Positions 24,188 through 36,720 are shown, numbered from the stretch's first letter. The stretch: 64,000 nt of DNA from Leptodactylus fallax (GCA_947044405.1 CAMRHE010000012.1:7932001-7996000), one strand, 5' to 3'. Notes: a model not told the origin generated them from the sequence alone. Program-made: numbers and translations.

Positions 24188-27100
24188 TCACGGCATGAGT
24201 AAATGAATGGCAGAACGCAATGAAGGAGCCGTATATTGGGTTACCGGAGAATTGCACCATGCTCCCCACACCTTATGGAATTTCTGAGGGCACCCTCTCC
24301 CTTTATACACAATCTGGTTATAAGGAAGAACAGTATTAACAAGTTTCTTCCACTGAGATACTGATGGGGGTTTCGGAGCCATCCATCGCAGTGCGATAGC
24401 TTTCCTAGCATAAAATAAAGACTCCCTCAAAAGGATTCTAACATGGTGTTGCCATAATTCTTCATCTAATACACCGAAAAGGCATATCTCTGGGGTTAAT
24501 GGTATAGGTTTAGCCAGAACTTCCACCAGGAGATCCACGACCCCTTTCCAAAAACATTGTATGATCGGACATTCCCAAATCATATGCCAAAAGTCTGACT
24601 GTAGACAAGGGCACCTAAGGCATCCTGGGTTGGGCAGACGTCCCATTTTGTAGAGACGGGAAGGTGTCAAGTAACATTGGTGTAGAATATATGTTTGAAT
24701 CAGTTTGTTGTTAGCTGAAGGTGACACATGTTGAGGAGATTCAAGGATGTCTTGAAACATCTCATTTGTGAGAGTTGGGATATTGATGCACCACCGCGTC
24801 AGGGCCGGGGCGTCCAATGTGGATATCTTGGCCTGTATCAGATGTGCATATAAAGTAGATATCAAACCCCCAGGGCCCTGTGAGCGAAGTATGCCGATAA
24901 GCGGATACTCAGATATATTGTCCAATCGATCCGGGAACTGAGAAGAGAGTGTATGTCTAATCTGTAGATATCTAAAGAACTGTGTTCTAGGGATGCCATA
25001 AGAGGAGCTCAGCGAGTCAAATGTTTTAAAAACACCTTGTATATACAGGTCACTGAGAGAGGACACGCCATACTGCGACCAGGCCCGGGCGCCAGGCAGG
25101 GCAAATAACGTCGCCAAACCAGGGTTGTGCCAAAGCGGGGTCTCCGCAGGTATATCAGAATAGGCGGACACCTTTTTCGCCTGACGCCAGACCTGTCCAG
25201 CCAGGGTAAGGATGGGCAACAATCTCCCCCTGAACATGGCCGGGTGTTCCAACACCGGCCACAAATTACGCAAACCCAGGTGGTGAGCCAGATGTGCCTC
25301 GGACCCCGGTAGGGAATCAAATGAGAGCCACTTCCTAATAAAACGGAGCTGTCCTGCTAGGTAGTAAAGAAACAGATCAGGGAGTGATGTGCCCCCGAGC
25401 TGCTTCGGTTGTTGTAGAGATGACAACCTAAGCTTAGATCTAGAGTTTCCCCATATAAAGGAGATAATGAGGGAGTCCATTTGTTTAAAAAATCTAAGGG
25501 GCACGGACACAGCAGAATGGCTTATAGCATATAGATATTTGGGTAGTACTATCATTTTAACAAGGTTGATTCTACCAGCCACCGACAAAGGCAGTGTAGC
25601 CCAAAGATTAAACTTAACCCTAAAGTGCGAGATGAGTGGAAAAATGTTCTGTTCCAAAAAACACCTATGGTCCCTAGATATAAAGATGCCCAGATATTTG
25701 CAAGTTGAGACTGTAGTCAATCCACATACCACATTTCCCTCAGCTACACTTGATGCGAACAGAATTTAGCCTTTTCGCCAACATTTTAGTAAGGAGTTTA
25801 TAATCTATATTAAGCAGTGATATAGGCCTATATGAGCCACAGTCCAGCGGATCCTTGTCAGGCTTAAGTAACAGGATAATGGTGGCGTCATAAAAGGACT
25901 CCGGGAGACTGCGGCCCACAAAGGCAGCATTGTAACATTCAAGCAACACCGGGAGAAGCAGGCCCCCATACTGGGCGTAAACCTCCACCGGGATACCGTC
26001 TGGACCCGGTGATTTGCCCTTTGCCATATCTGCCAGGGCTCCCGATAGCTCCTCTAGCGTAAAAGGGGAATCTAAAGATTCACGTTGGTCTTCTGACAAT
26101 GTAGGAAGGGGGATCAAACCCAAATAGGTAGCAAGCTCTCCATCAGTGACTCTAAGCTTGGAGAGGTACAACTCACTGTAATACCTATAAAATCTGTCAC
26201 TAATGGCCAAGCTATTGGACAGTACCTCCCCCGTCTCTGAATGTACTCGTAGTATTGCAGGTGAGGCTGTGTTTTGATGTATCAGTTGAGCTAGAAAGCT
26301 GCTTGACTGGTTACCGAGTTCGTAAAACTTCTGTTTGCTAAAAAAACATAGACCTACGTGCCTTGTCATGCAGTATATGCAGATATTGTCTACCCATCTG
26401 CAACCATTGGGATCTAGCCTCATCAGTTGGATTAGCCACGTAGGCGGCTTCGAGCGAGGCACACTGGGTCGCTAAGGTGGTCTCCAACAGCGAGGATTCC
26501 CTCTTTACAAAGGAAATGGAGGACTTAATACAACCCCTAAGATATGCCTTCATAGTCTCCCATAAGAGGAGTGGAGAAGTGTTTGGGGAATTAATGGTCA
26601 AAAACGTCTGAAGTTGATCAGGTATTCGATCATGTGGTACAAATAGTTTCAACCAAAATGGGTGGATTCGCCAACCCTGTCGTGGCTTAGCAGCCGTACT
26701 ACTGTTTAATTGGACCAACAACGGGGAATGATCAGACACTGCCCTGGGTAAATAGGATATGGTCTGCAACCAAGAATATGCTTTAGTATTTCCAAAAGCA
26801 TGGTCAATCCTGGACAGAGTATGTCTGTTGGCAGAGTGACAGGAAAAGGTGCGGGCCTCCGAAAACCGGACCCGCCACAAATCCAACCACCCCAATTCAC
26901 GGATCACTCCGGCCATTGTAGTAGGGCGAGGCAGAGAGGGGGAACCCGGTTCCGCAGAGAACCGATCCAAGGCAATATCCATAACTTTGTTAAAGTCACC
27001 CAGACATAATGCAATAGCCCCAGGGAATCGGGTCGCAAACTGTGCATCCTGCTGGAGCACAGTGAGATCAGACGCCGGTGGCAAATACACACCCAGGATA

Positions 27101-27417
27101 ACATACAGGACAGAGTCAACCCAGGCTTGGACAAAAACGTATCGTCCCTCGGGGTCCTTTACAATGAGGCCTGGCTCCCACCTGAGTCTACGATGCACCA
27201 AAATGGACACCCCCCTGGAATAGGAAGTATGTGTAGAGTGAGCCGCCCACTGAACCCATGGCTTCTGAAGTCGTCTGGAATTGTCTGGAACCAAATGAGT
27301 TTCCTGAAGGCATATGAGGTGTGGGTCAGCCCTCCTAATCTGAGAAAAAACCAACGACCTCTTTCGTGGGCTGCCCAGGCCCCTCACATTCCAAGATAGT
27401 ACACTAAAGGACGCCAT
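24188..27417 (-). pseudogene. L1 ORF2 with deleted reverse transcriptase core
   Basis: ORF2 normally supplies the endonuclease and reverse transcriptase for target-primed retrotransposition. The start MASFSVLSWNVRGLG opens an APE-type endonuclease with QETH, GDFN, SRIDHAF and SDHSPL blocks (27417-~26680). A frameshift in a 7-base A run (26340-26346) separates KARRSMFF from SKQKFYELG. The RT N-terminal blocks follow (SPGPDGIPVE; SYRPISLLN; LAKRLNSV, ending near 25765). The frame then jumps to CKYLGIFISRDH at about 25730. Motifs A, B and C, including the YADD centre, are missing, about 180 residues by family comparison. The C-terminal part is open for 514 codons and keeps the CLRCPCLQSDFWHMIWECP zinc-knuckle region. 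Confidence 0.9.
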
Positions 27418-27922
27418 GGTCGTCTAAGAATGTAATGTAATCATGGCAGTTCAGGACCCCAAAAGTGACCCGGCTATGAGTGTGTAGTGCGTGGCTGAGT
27501 GAGACACAGAGTGGTGTGCAGCAACCTAAGAGCAATATACAAACGAAATGAACCATTACACCCCTAAAGGGTGTGAAACATCTTGCTGGCATAAACAAAC
27601 AATATGCGTTAAATTAACCGTGGCTACAATTTACGGGGGAAGAAGTGCACCCAAAGTGGTTGGTATACGGGGCACTGTCTTAAAGGTATAAATGATCAAT
27701 AGGCTAGGGGATATACTATTCAACAGAGCCAGGTTCACATGAGTAAGTAGCATACACCGGCACCCCGGGGGTCGCCAGCCCAGGTAACTATAAGGCTACA
27801 GGATACTATAATAACAGAACCGCACTTTTCATAAAACTACTTATACAATAAACAAGGACATCCCGTAATACATAAGTCCCTATGTATGGTCCGATCGGAC
27901 CTCTCACCACACGCCGTCAGGA

Positions 27923-28795
27923 TCATTGTCTCGGAGATCGAGGTAGAAGAGATAGCCAGTCCTCCACATCCTTTGGCGAAGTAAAGAATAGGGACCTGCC
28001 GTCATGGACGACCCGAAGACGCGCTGGGTAAATCATGGAGTATTGTATAGCCTTTTCTCTCAGTCACCTCTTAACGGCCACAAAGGATGCCCGGGTCTTC
28101 TGGAGCGCCGCCGAGAAATCTGGAAACATGGCTACTGCAGCTCCGTTGTACTTAAGCTCGCCGGCCTGGCGTGCAGCCCGCAGCGCCGTATCTCGATCCG
28201 TGCTGTTTATGAGACGGGCCAACAAGGGTCGAGGAGGTGCGCCCTGGGGCGGCGGCTTAGCCGGAACCCGATGGGCCCGTTCCACTGCAAAGATTGGCGA
28301 GAAGTGAGCCTCCGGTAAGGCATTTTTCAGCCACCCCTCCACAAAGGCCCGAGGATCTTCACCCTCCGCCCGCTCCGGCAGGCCCAGGATACGGAGGTTG
28401 TTTCGTCGCAATCTATTCTCCAGGTCATCCGCACGCTGTGTCCACAAACTTGCAGCTCTCTCCAGCTCCTGAAACTTGGCAGGAAGTGGGTTAACAGTGT
28501 CTTCTACCTGAGAGACCCGATCCTCCACCTCACGCACCCTGCCTCGCAAGGTCTGAAAGTCCTGGCGGAGCAGGCCCAGGTCGATTTTGACCTCCTCAAT
28601 TTTCCCGGTCAGCGAGGAAGTGCCGGCATGGATCGCCTCCAGTAGCTGCCCAGTAACTTGCTTTAAAGTGGGCTCGGGGTCCTCCTCTGGAAGGGCAGGA
28701 GAGGCTGCCTCAAGCGATGATGATGTAGAAGAGGATGCTGCCCTGGAGAACCCCCTCAGGCGATCAGAGACGGAGGTTGATTGCGGGCGACTCAT
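27923..28795 (-). pseudogene. L1 ORF1 (RNA-binding protein) with one nonsense codon
   Basis: Starts MSRPQSTSVSDRLRGF. It has a coiled-coil segment (KIEEVKIDLGLLRQDF through VSQVEDTV), then the RRM of L1 ORF1p (ENRLRRNNLRILGLPERAEG), then the C-terminal domain (ERAHRVPAK; LLARLINSTDRDTAL; FPDFS; VKR). The frame stops at a TGA at 28064-28066. Beyond it the same frame stays open to 27923 and reads LREKAIQYSMIYPARLRV, the conserved end of the C-terminal domain. Family members have VKRRLRE here, so CGA (Arg) became TGA by CpG decay. This is the only lesion seen. The protein binds the L1 RNA as a chaperone. Confidence 0.88.
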
Positions 28796-29780
28796 TTTAG
28801 AGAGTCGGCGGCCGCTCTTCCTGCGCTCCGTACGGGTGGATATGTTGGCAGAGGAGGAGGTGTGATGGTAGCAAGACCGGGCCGGTCCCAGAGGATTATA
28901 AACGAGGTCTCTGGCTAATAGCAGTTGCACAGTAGGAGCCTCTATGTCGGGCCACCAGGGCCAATCAGCCAGCCGAGGACAGACGGTAACTCAACAGTCC
29001 AATAGTATCGATGGCAACAGACTCTGGATTATGAGCGATATCACCACGAGAGAGCCGTCAGCGGAGCAGTGAAATAGACAAATTGCCAGGAGGAACTAAG
29101 AAGGGACGGATGGTAACTCAACGATCCAATAGTGCCGGTAGCATCAGTCACTGGATTATAAGTAAAGCCTCCAAGAAGGCCAGTAGCGGAGTGATGAAGT
29201 ACATAGGCTGCCAGGAGGAACTATAAGAGGACATATGGTAACTCAACAGTCCAGTAGTACATACCACAGCCTTCACTGGATTATAAGAAAAGCCTCCCAG
29301 AAGAGCAGTCAGCGGGGTGACAAACAGGAACTCCAGACTCAGCGCTCCCCCCATCAGCAGATGGCCGACCCAATCAGGATGAAGATGGCCGCCCACCACG
29401 TGGAGAGAGGGGAAACCGCCACCCGGACGACAGCAGGCTCAGCGGCCTCAGCAGTGCCCGCATAGCTCCAGGCCGGTCCACTAGCGCAGCCCCACAACGG
29501 CAGCTCCAAGCCCCCGAGGCACGGGACAGAGCGGCTCCGGCGGCGCAGGTGAAAGTGTCCAGCCGCCGGCCACGTGTAGCGGCCACCGACTACCACCCAG
29601 CGGAGGAGGATACCGGCAGAACGGGAGTCCCGGGACCAAGAGGAGGGCCCCAAATGTGCGTTCCTGCAGACGGCTACCCCGGGCACCGGTAAGTCAGGAT
29701 GTAACTCAGGATAGATGAGCGGCTCTAACCGGAGCTCCGCTCACATGCGACCCTCCATGTTCAGCGCTAGCCACGCCCCC
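28796..29780 (-). promoter_or_regulatory. L1 5' UTR, CpG-rich, with tandem monomers
   Basis: The ~1-kb leader before ORF1 is much richer in G, C and CpG than the surrounding DNA, most strongly at 29340-29780. L1 leaders carry the internal promoter. Its outer end (CACGCCCCC at 29772-29780) abuts the target duplication, so the 5' end appears complete. Confidence 0.75.
28985..29335. repeat. Three tandem ~125-bp monomers in the L1 5' UTR
   Basis: Units begin GGTAACTCAAC at 28985, 29112 and 29237. They share CCAGTAGTA or CCAATAGT, CACTGGATTATAAG, AAGCCTCC and GCCAGGAGGAACTA. The third unit is incomplete. The layout recalls the monomer promoters of rodent L1 elements. Confidence 0.8.
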
Positions 29781-30132
29781 AGGTTGAGTCAACTTTAATC
29801 CATTTCAACTGGCTGCAAGTGTGATTTAGTTATTGCCACCACCTGTTATGTGCCACAGGTAAGTAACAGGTGCTGTTAATTACACAAATTAGAGAAGCAT
29901 CACATGATTTTTCAAAGGGTACCAATACTTTTGTCCACCCCCCTTTTTTATGTTTGGTGTGGAATTATATCCAATTTGGCTTTTTGACAATTCTTTTTGT
30001 GGTTTTCCATTGACGACAAATTAAATGAAGATATTATTACCAAAGCATTTGTGATTTCAATCATTTTCTGGAAGAAATTGAGTATTATCTGACAGAATTG
30101 CAGGGGTACCAATACTTTTGGCCAGCACTGTA

Positions 30133-30619
30133 CATACTGTGTCATTTGCAGACCTCTTCCACAGTGCTACAAAATATTGACTACCTTTCCTTTTCTTTCT
30201 GCCAGTAAGTCACAGCAGTCTCTCTCTCTTTTTATGGGGTTTACAACAGGGCTCTACCCTGTTCTCTGCACATTTATAGGTGTGATGACCAACTTCATGC
30301 ATAAGTCACAGCAGAACCTTTGCTCTCTTCATATATTCACTTCCAGGTCTAGATGTCTAAGGGCGCTACCTCAGGTGGCATCTCCAGCTGAATTCTGGAC
30401 TTGCCTGCCATTGATTCCACTTAACAAAGTAAAACATGTATTGATTATGCCCTGCTACTTTACCTTGCCTGTGTGGTTGTGAGGGTTTCTGTTCCACAAA
30501 TAACAAGTAGCAGCCAATATTCATTGGCAAATTACTGTTATATGTGCAGTTGGGAAGATTTCTATTCCTATAAGTATTAGGGCAAGTTCAGACGTGGTAT
30601 GCAATGGGAATCTGGCCTT
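30133..30619. other. Intergenic, nothing recognised
   Basis: Between the Tc1 right end and the L2-like fragment. Short open frames only. Confidence 0.4.
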
Positions 30620-31662
30620 ACTATAATTCCTAGGCAGCATGCCCGCTGCCTTGGGGTTGTGTGTGACTCAGAACTTTCCTTCAACCCCCCATATCCAATC
30701 ACTTGCACGCTCATGTCATCTCCACCTCAAAAACATCTCCAGAATACACCCTTTCCTTACCAGAGATACATTAAAGACACTTATTGTTGCCCTGATTCAC
30801 TCTCGCCTTGACTACTGTAACTCCTTATTAATCGGTCTTCCCCTTACTAAACTCTCCCCTCTTCAATCTATTCTGAATGCAGCAGCCGGGCTCATCTATC
30901 AGTGTAGACGCTACAGCGATGCCTCCGGTCTGTGTTAGTCACTACATTGGCTGCCTATTCAATACAGAATACAATATAAATTTATCACCCTCATCCACAA
31001 GGCTCTCCATAATGCTGCACCTCCCTACATTTCCTCCCTCATCTCTGTCTATCGCCCAACCCGTACTCTCCGTTTACTCAGTGACCTAAGACTAACATCC
31101 TCTATCAGAATCTCCCACGTTCGTATCCAAGACTTCTCCCAAGTTGCACCACTTCTCTGGAATTCTCTATCCCGGACTATCAGATTAACCCCCAATTTTT
31201 TTTAGCTTCAAGCGCAAACTAAAGACATATCTTTTAAGACAGGCCTATTACAATTCCTAATGTAAACCCTTCCGTAGTTAGAATCCCTAAAACGTACCTT
31301 CCTTTGTTCACGCTCCCACATTACCCAACAGAATATGATGCTGTATCAGACTAACTTTATATGTCCAGGCACCATCTGCACGTTAAAGGACACGACTGGT
31401 AACGGCTCATACAACTTTATATACGTGTAATGACTGTAACTTCTATTACAAAATTGTCTGACCATTGTATAAGCAATGCTACATCCGATGCCGCCCCTGC
31501 TACCTCTTGTGTCTACCTCATAGATTGTAAGCTCTTGCGAGCAGGGTCCTCAGTCCCATTGTGTGAATTGACTATTTCTTTGTAATGTATCTTTTTTGCC
31601 TGTACTTGAAACCTACAAATTGTACAGTGCTGCGGAATATGTTGGCGCTATATAAATAAAAT

Positions 31663-31694
<32 letters not shown>

Positions 31695-31695
31695 G
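30620..31695 (+). pseudogene. 5'-truncated L2-type LINE, RT C-terminus and 3' UTR
   Basis: The protein remnant reads ARCLGVVCDSELSF, then after a frameshift near 30680 HLKNISRIHPFLTRDTLKTL, IHSRLDYCNSLLIGLP, SLHWLPIQYRIQYK and LWNSLSRTIRLTPNF. This is the thumb/C-terminal region of L2/CR1-group reverse transcriptases. Stops occur near 30937 and 31203. The 3' UTR ends GTTGGCGCTATATAAATAAA followed by an ATT microsatellite (31663-31694), the usual L2-type tail. The catalytic RT motifs are not included, which is the common result of 5' truncation. The segment 31163-31470 has a paralogue at 53969-54269. Confidence 0.82.
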
Positions 31696-31801
31696 ATTTC
31701 AAAAAAGGTATGGAGTTCCAAACTATTTGCCCTCAGTTTCTCCAGCTTGTAGATTTTCACATACAGATTGTGTGTGTGTTTGTGTGTGTATATACTGTGT
31801 A

Positions 31802-32747
31802 CAGTAGGGAAAAAAAAGTATTTAGTCAGCCACCAATTGTGCAAGTTCTCTCACTTAAAAAGATGAAGCTGGCCTGTAATTGTCATCATAGGTAGACCTC
31901 AACTATGAGAGACAAAATGAGAAAACATATCTAGAAAATCACATTGTCTGATTTTTAAAGAATTTATTTGCAAATTATGGTGGAAAATAAGCATTTGGTC
32001 ACCTACAAACAAGCAAGATTTCTGGCTCTCACAGACCTGTAACTTCTTCTTTAAGAGGCTCCTCAGTCCTCCACTCATTACCTGTAGTAATGGCACCTGT
32101 TTGACATTGTTATCAGTATAAAAGACACCTGTCCACAACCTCAAACAGTCACACTCCAAACTCCACTATGGTGAAGTTGGAGCTGTGGAAGGACACCAGA
32201 AACAAAATTGTACACCTGCACCAGGCTGGGAAGACTGAATCTGCAATAGGCAAGCAGCTTGGTGTGAAGAAATCAACTGTGGAAGCAATACAAGACCACT
32301 GATAATCTCCCTCCATCAGGGGCTCCATGCAAGATCTCACTCCGTGGGGTCAAAATGATCACAAGAACGGTGAGCAAAAATCCCAGAACCACACGGGGGG
32401 ACCTAGTGAATGACCTGCAGAAAGATGGGACTAATGTAACAAAGGCTACCGTCAGTAACACACTAAGCCTCCAGGGATTGAAATCCTGCAGTGCCAGACA
32501 TGTCCCCCTGCTTAAGCCAGTACATATCCGGGCCCGTCTGAAGTTTGCTAGAGAGCATTTGGATGTTCCAGAAGAGTATTGGGAGAATGTCATATGGTCA
32601 GATGAAACCAAAGTAGAACTGTTTGGTAGAAACACAATTCGTCGTGTTTGGAGGAGAGTGAATGCTGCATTGCATCCAAAGAGCACCATCTTATTAAGTG
32701 GGAGACCTTTACAATTGGTGGCTGACTAAATACTTTTTTCCCCACTG
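31802..32747 (+). mobile_element. Internally deleted Tc1-type transposon
   Basis: Starts CAGTAGGGAAAAAAAAGTAT and ends with an inverted match (reversed right end CAGTGGGGAAAAAAGTATTT), flanked by TA at 31800-31801 and 32748-32749. Only 946 bp remain of a family that is normally ~1.6 kb. The right terminal repeat is cut to about 65 bp, and the 3' half of the transposase is gone. Both outer ends are kept, so another transposase of the family could in principle have moved it. Confidence 0.87.
32168..32695 (+). pseudogene. Truncated Tc1 transposase
   Basis: Starts MVKLELWKDTRNKIVHLHQA with the first HTH ([14 protein letters not shown]). A short deletion after this shifts the frame. It continues open from about 32355 ([17 protein letters not shown]) through the first catalytic aspartate ([13 protein letters not shown]) to [12 protein letters not shown]. 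There it joins the terminal repeat, so the glycine box, second aspartate and glutamate are absent. Confidence 0.85.
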
Positions 32748-32753
32748 TATATG

Positions 32754-32754
<1 letters not shown>

Positions 32755-32796
<42 letters not shown>
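32755..32796. repeat. (AT)n microsatellite
   Basis: Alternating TA run starting just beyond the right TA of the deleted Tc1. Such runs are frequent Tc1 targets. Confidence 0.9.
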
Positions 32797-32799
<3 letters not shown>

Positions 32800-32802
<3 letters not shown>

Positions 32803-35589
32803 TACATAAAACACATATCATGATATTTTATACACCTTGAATAAAGTTACATAACACAGCATTCCAAATAATGAACATACGTTGAAATTAAAACATGTCA
32901 TTGTCAGTTCCCATGGAGTTCAATACTTAACTAAAAACATTTGCCCACTTAAGTGTACAGTTTCCACCTGCAGAGGGCTTAACAGACAAACTCAAAATTA
33001 TTGCTTTTGGTGAGAAAAGTGTCTTGTCATATAAGGGCTTAGTTCCTTGTAAAACACTCACAGTTTCTTTCCATGATGCTGATATAAAACGTGTAAAATC
33101 TGGAAAAATATGTAATTACATTAGGTACTCTCAGTAAAAAGAAGTATACAGTATAAAAGACACAACAAACTCACAAATTATGCTCAATTTATTCTTCTAT
33201 TTTTTATGATCAGTGTTTTCTTGCAATTTTATATGGCATTATTAGAATTAAGCATTTTTAGAAATTTAGATGTATATTTAAATACTGAAATTCATCTGAC
33301 TTAAGTATGTTTAACCCTTCTGGAATCATGTTATTATAGTTCCAATAAGTCACAGGTTTAACACACTAGCTGGAGAATTAACAGTGACACATATTGTGAA
33401 AGCATACATTTCTAAATGTGCAAGTCATGTGCTAAACAGCATGAAAACTATGAGACCTAAAACATATGGCGAAAATCTACTGTTGTCACATATGGGATTC
33501 TTAGAAACACTCATTACTGAATATTTGTGTATTTAATAACTACTGGTTTCAAATATAGTACAACTATAAAATAAGAAAAATAATTGTATGGCTGGTAATG
33601 AACAAAGAATTTAACTTACAGTAGATATATGTAGACATTGGTTGGGTGCTCATGTTTATGACCTTTCCTTTTTAAACCTGAGAAACCATTCTAAATACAC
33701 ATTTGTAAGCCTTAACTTTCCACAGATTTTGTTAAAGGGAATGTACTATATTTTTTAAATAATTAAAAACAGGTAGGGAGACATTTTAATCATTTCCAAT
33801 CTGTTCTTATTTTCTGTTGTGAGATTTTTTGTTATTCTATTCTCTGTACGTAATATTAAGGATTATCATCTTGTCAGAGCTGCGGCATGAAAAGAAATGG
33901 ACAATTACAGCTTGCTTGAGGGCGATTAACCTTTCTCCTAATGCAAAACATGCATAGCCATGCTGCAGGTCTATCCCATTTAAATTAATGGGATTGAGCT
34001 GCAATACCAAGCACAACCACTATACAGTGCATGGCACCCAGTCCATGTTTATGCATGCTGTTAAGACATTGTTATTTTTGTTCCTTCCAGAGGGTACATA
34101 CACATACTAGATGCATATCCCATTGCATCCTGTGGCCATTGTTTGTCATTGTTAAAAAAAAAAAAAAAAAAAAAAAAGCATGGTCTATCCGCATGCTGCA
34201 TTTTGCTATCCTGTCAAAAATACTGTATGACACTTCCACAATATGGACAATCCATGATGTGGACTGGGCATTACTGCGTATTAGCCTAATACAAAGAAAT
34301 ATTTTTTTCTGATAATTTAAAGAGAAAAAAACATGATTTATTAGATAGCTGTCTTTAATATGTTCCACCAATATAATATTTCTGCATTGAGTAACTAAAA
34401 GTGTTACAGTAAGAAACTAAATCAAAGAACAAGTATTAACAAATTGTGTAATTTTGAATAGTATATGAGTAGAGGCAGCAACCATAAGCATAGTCTCTAA
34501 TAGGTAATAATAATGAACTTTCCAGTATTTTTTTATTGTTTTTGAAAAAAAAAAAAAAAGTATGTAGAATTGTCTAGAATATATTGTTTTGTCATTCAAG
34601 TCTACTTCCGGGGATGATGTATAGGGTGATATTATGCAAGAGGTGACTTTAATGAGTGAGAAGTATACGTTCTTTACATGTTCTCTTGCAAGCATTTATC
34701 AAATGGTCCCCTGGGATAGGCTTAACTTAGAAACTTTTGTGAGTAGAGAAGATTGAGTGGTAAAATCACAAACAGATGTGCAGCCTGCTCTGGTACACTT
34801 ATACAGTAGTGTCAGGGTATATGTGAAGATTACAAGATCTTGCATAAAAGATCTGCCTTAACTCCAAAATGCATTATATAAAATCTACCCCATTTGGTCT
34901 TAGTCAAAGTATTGTTATACTTTTCACCTGTTTTACTTACAATAAGTGTTATGGGTGGCTTAGATAATCAGCTCTATTCTTATAACACATCATAAGCTAT
35001 ATCAGTCAATAATAAGAACACTACAGTATATTGTCCACACAGTAGATATCTACTTCATTATAAAACTAATTTAACCACTTTGTAATATCTCTTTCAAGTA
35101 TAAAAAAGCCATAAAAATGTCCCCCTTCCATTTTGTGTCTTGGGTCTATTTTTGTGTGTTTATTTAATCTTGAAATTTTTTCATTTACACTCTGCTTTTC
35201 AGGTGTTTTTTTTTCTGCTGTTTTGTTTCTAATGATGAAATCTACAGTATATTACCTGAAAAAATGCCAGACTCAGAGCATGTTGTGTTTTGTAAAAAAT
35301 GTCAAAGAACCAAACATGCCATGAAAACACCAAAAAATTCAAAAATACCAAAATAAAAAAATGCAATGTATATACAGTATGGCTGTTTATAATTTATTGA
35401 ATATACTGCAGCGTTTTGTGTTTTGAAGGTACATTTTCTCTATCTACTGCAGCATTCAGAAGTACTTACCATAATCTTTTGCTTAATGCCCAAGTCTTGT
35501 GCTAGTGCATTACTATTTTTGTATCACTACAATTAATACAATTAATTGTATCACTATCTTGATGATGGAGTTGAATAGCAAGGAACGCC
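32800..35589. other. Intergenic, nothing recognised
   Basis: AT-rich sequence, homopolymer A/T runs at 34154-34177 and 34544-34559, and short open frames only. Confidence 0.4.
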
Positions 35590-35847
35590 AAGGGGTTTTA
35601 CAGTCACTGTGTAGTGGATGGGATGCTAGCGAATCCCATCCCCGCAGTGCGGGGAAAATACGGGCTGCGGACATGCTGTGATTTCCAAAACCATTGCGGT
35701 TTTGGAAATTGCAACATGTCAATTATACCTACTTAAATGCCAGCAGTTTCCTTATGGGTATAATTGAAGCAGAAAGTCCGCAGAGGAAACCGCAATTTTT
35801 CCCGCAGAGCTTTTTTGCTGTGGGACGCTACGTGGGGCCTTAGCCTA
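35590..35847. mobile_element. Truncated palindromic MITE
   Basis: Shares with 14020-14470 the CACTGTGTAGTGGATGGGAT, GACATGCTGTGATTTCCAAA, GTATAATTGAAGCA and TTTTTTGCTGTGGGACGC blocks, and the same right end GGGGCCTTAGCCTA. The left arm is missing. Confidence 0.65.
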
Positions 35848-35849
35848 AT

Positions 35850-36720
35850 ACAGCTTTTGGCCAAGCATTTGATCACCCAACTATATTCTTTTGGAGGGAC
35901 CAGACAACACAGGAACATGTACTGTATCACCATTATTGAATAAGTGGGTAGAAACAAGCAGAATATTAAAGGAAGCTACTAGGAAGGCATAGTATAAAAA
36001 GGAATTTCAAATGCTTTTTAACAAATTTACTAATGGCAGGGAACATAGTAAAGAAAAAAAAATAGCCCCTGCTAAATTGCTGCCCAGTACTGTTTCTACT
36101 AATGATCATTACAGACAATTACATCAGCACATGACATACTATACATACATGCATTATACAGACAAGTGGTAAGTTGTAGCAGGCACATGCAAATTTATGG
36201 CACATCATCATTACTGTATATGACAAGTCAACAAAACTGGGGGAAACCACTGGATCAGATGCTCTGGAGCAGTGAGGAATCTGTCACAATTTGCCATAAA
36301 TTGTTTTTGTTTGTTTTTTTAAAGTTCACCATTATCTGCATTTTTTTAAATCCTGTACAACCCCTTTAAAGGACAACAGGAAAAATATAAGGTTATAAGA
36401 GGTGTGAAACAGATACCCTACTTTAAAATAATGCACTGTATGCTTTGTCCAAATTTACTTTAGTTTGAATGTGGACTGGCAGACAGACTGAGGCATGAGA
36501 AGGAAAGTTCTATCATTGTCCATGCCATTTGTTTTCTATTTAAACTGCTTGCACTACCTTATGTACTTTGATCACAAAGAATCATTGAGATTACAGCCAT
36601 TGAGGGCCATTGTAATGCAATGATGAGATTAAGTAAATTACAGTATTGGTTACATTTTTAGTTAGAGTTAGCAATTGTCTTATTTTTCAAAGGAAACAGA
36701 CATTAATCCCACATATATTA
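35850..36720. other. Intergenic, nothing recognised
   Basis: AT-rich, short open frames only. Confidence 0.4.

Larger units (their letters stand above)
23873..29780 (-). mobile_element. Near full-length L1/Tx1-type LINE inserted in the Tc1
   Basis: A 5.9-kb non-LTR retrotransposon on the minus strand, flanked by a perfect 16-bp target duplication AGGTTGAGTCAACTTT at 23857-23872 and 29781-29796. Order on its own strand: GC- and CpG-rich 5' UTR, ORF1, a ~500-bp spacer (27922-27418), ORF2, short 3' UTR with AATAAA, then an A tail (T run beginning near 23873). It landed between the transposase start and the right terminal repeat of the Tc1, so it is younger than the Tc1. It cannot mobilise itself because the reverse transcriptase core is deleted. 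Confidence 0.92.

Noticed and set aside
25009..27223. Plus-strand open frames opposite the L1 ORF2
   Set aside because: Antisense shadows of the ORF2 coding sequence.
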